Shown here: piece after piece, positions 28,092-28,238 of the stretch | Numbering within the stretch: the first letter of the stretch is position 1 | Layout: every line of letters begins with the position of its first letter | IMG/VR virus record: IMGVR_UViG_3300027141_000017 | Span: 1 to 28,238 of that record | From: a virus | Strand: one strand, 5' to 3' | DNA: 28,238 nt | Notes under the pieces: model-generated | What the model saw: the letters and a program-made list of their open reading frames with translations, nothing else | The model's database searches: none | Told to the model about the DNA's origin: nothing | Translations under genes and position numbers: made by a program

Positions 28092-28238
28092 GCAGTTAAC
28101 TGCCCTTAGCTTCTGTTAACTGATAGTAAAGCCCTCTAAACTCCCTCTAGGGGGTCTCACTGTAAGAATTAGTGAAATCCCTTGCGGCGCAGGGCTTTAG
28201 AGCGTTTCAGCGCTGGCGCTAGCCAAAGCGTGCGCGAT
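28092..28238 (-). promoter_or_regulatory. non-coding region upstream of terminase, possible promoter or packaging site
   Basis: No gene is visible in the last 147 bases. The region contains a perfect 12-base palindrome GCAGTTAACTGC (28092-28103), with GTTAACTG repeated 20 bases further at 28115-28122, roughly two DNA turns apart. A near palindrome CCCTCTAGGGG lies at 28143-28153. An inverted repeat AAAGCCCT (28128-28135) pairs with AGGGCTTT (28191-28198). Nu1-like small subunits bind repeated sites near their gene in lambda, so this could be a cosB-like region, or the operator of the late operon. Confidence 0.4.

Noticed and set aside
1-28238. tRNA genes, CRISPR arrays, insertion sequences, integrase and attachment sites
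   Set aside because: I looked for cloverleaf-like segments, regularly spaced repeats, transposase or recombinase motifs and long terminal repeats and saw none that could be supported.

Overview
The window is the structural, tail and lysis part of a tailed double-stranded DNA phage or prophage with lambda-like siphovirus architecture, next to a block of very small genes. Nothing in it is clearly bacterial. The sequence is GC-rich. The host is not stated by the sequence. Several small proteins and the tail-fibre N-terminus (MAQHDYVIANGTGA...) resemble, from memory, proteins of picocyanobacterial (Synechococcus/Cyanobium) phages, so a cyanophage or cyanobacterial prophage is my best guess; this is inference. 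No integrase, repressor, DNA polymerase or helicase is in the window, so lifestyle cannot be decided.

Layout. (1) 9-3899, plus strand: 17 tiny genes, nearly all overlapping end to start (ATGA, GTGA or TGATG junctions). They include a zinc ribbon protein, a helix-turn-helix protein, a DUF3310-like protein, a four-cysteine protein, two membrane peptides and many unknowns. (2) 3855-4365, minus strand: an HNH endonuclease and a small acidic protein, divergent from (3) two small plus-strand genes at 4502-4902 with a UUCG hairpin between them. (4) 28091 down to 4899, minus strand: one long late operon in classic lambda order. It runs terminase small and large subunits, gpW-like joining protein, portal, a fused Tudor-like/prohead protease/HK97 capsid protein, small head proteins, FII-like connector, an Mtd/C1q-like fibre protein, tail terminator, tail tube, tail chaperones with a -1 frameshift, tape measure, then M-, L-, K-, I- and J-like tip proteins, a tail fibre with a self-cleaving chaperone, several small genes, two holin candidates, a two-domain endolysin and a dCTP-deaminase-family protein.

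How it works together. The terminase packages DNA through the portal into a shell made from the capsid fusion. The connector and terminator genes join head to tail. The chaperone pair and tape measure set tail assembly and length (752 residues suggests a tail of roughly 110 nm at about 0.15 nm per residue). The M/L/K/I/J proteins build the tip, the fibre gives host recognition, and the holin/endolysin genes release progeny.

Points most worth attention: the A AAA AAC slippery heptamer joining the tail chaperone to a DUF1799-like frame; the capsid triple fusion; the AT-rich insert inside the tail fibre gene; a C1q-like fibre gene placed among head-tail connectors; an antitoxin-like N-terminal fragment; a shared sequence element upstream of two plus-strand gene groups; and about ten short genes located directly by reading frames too small for routine ORF calling.
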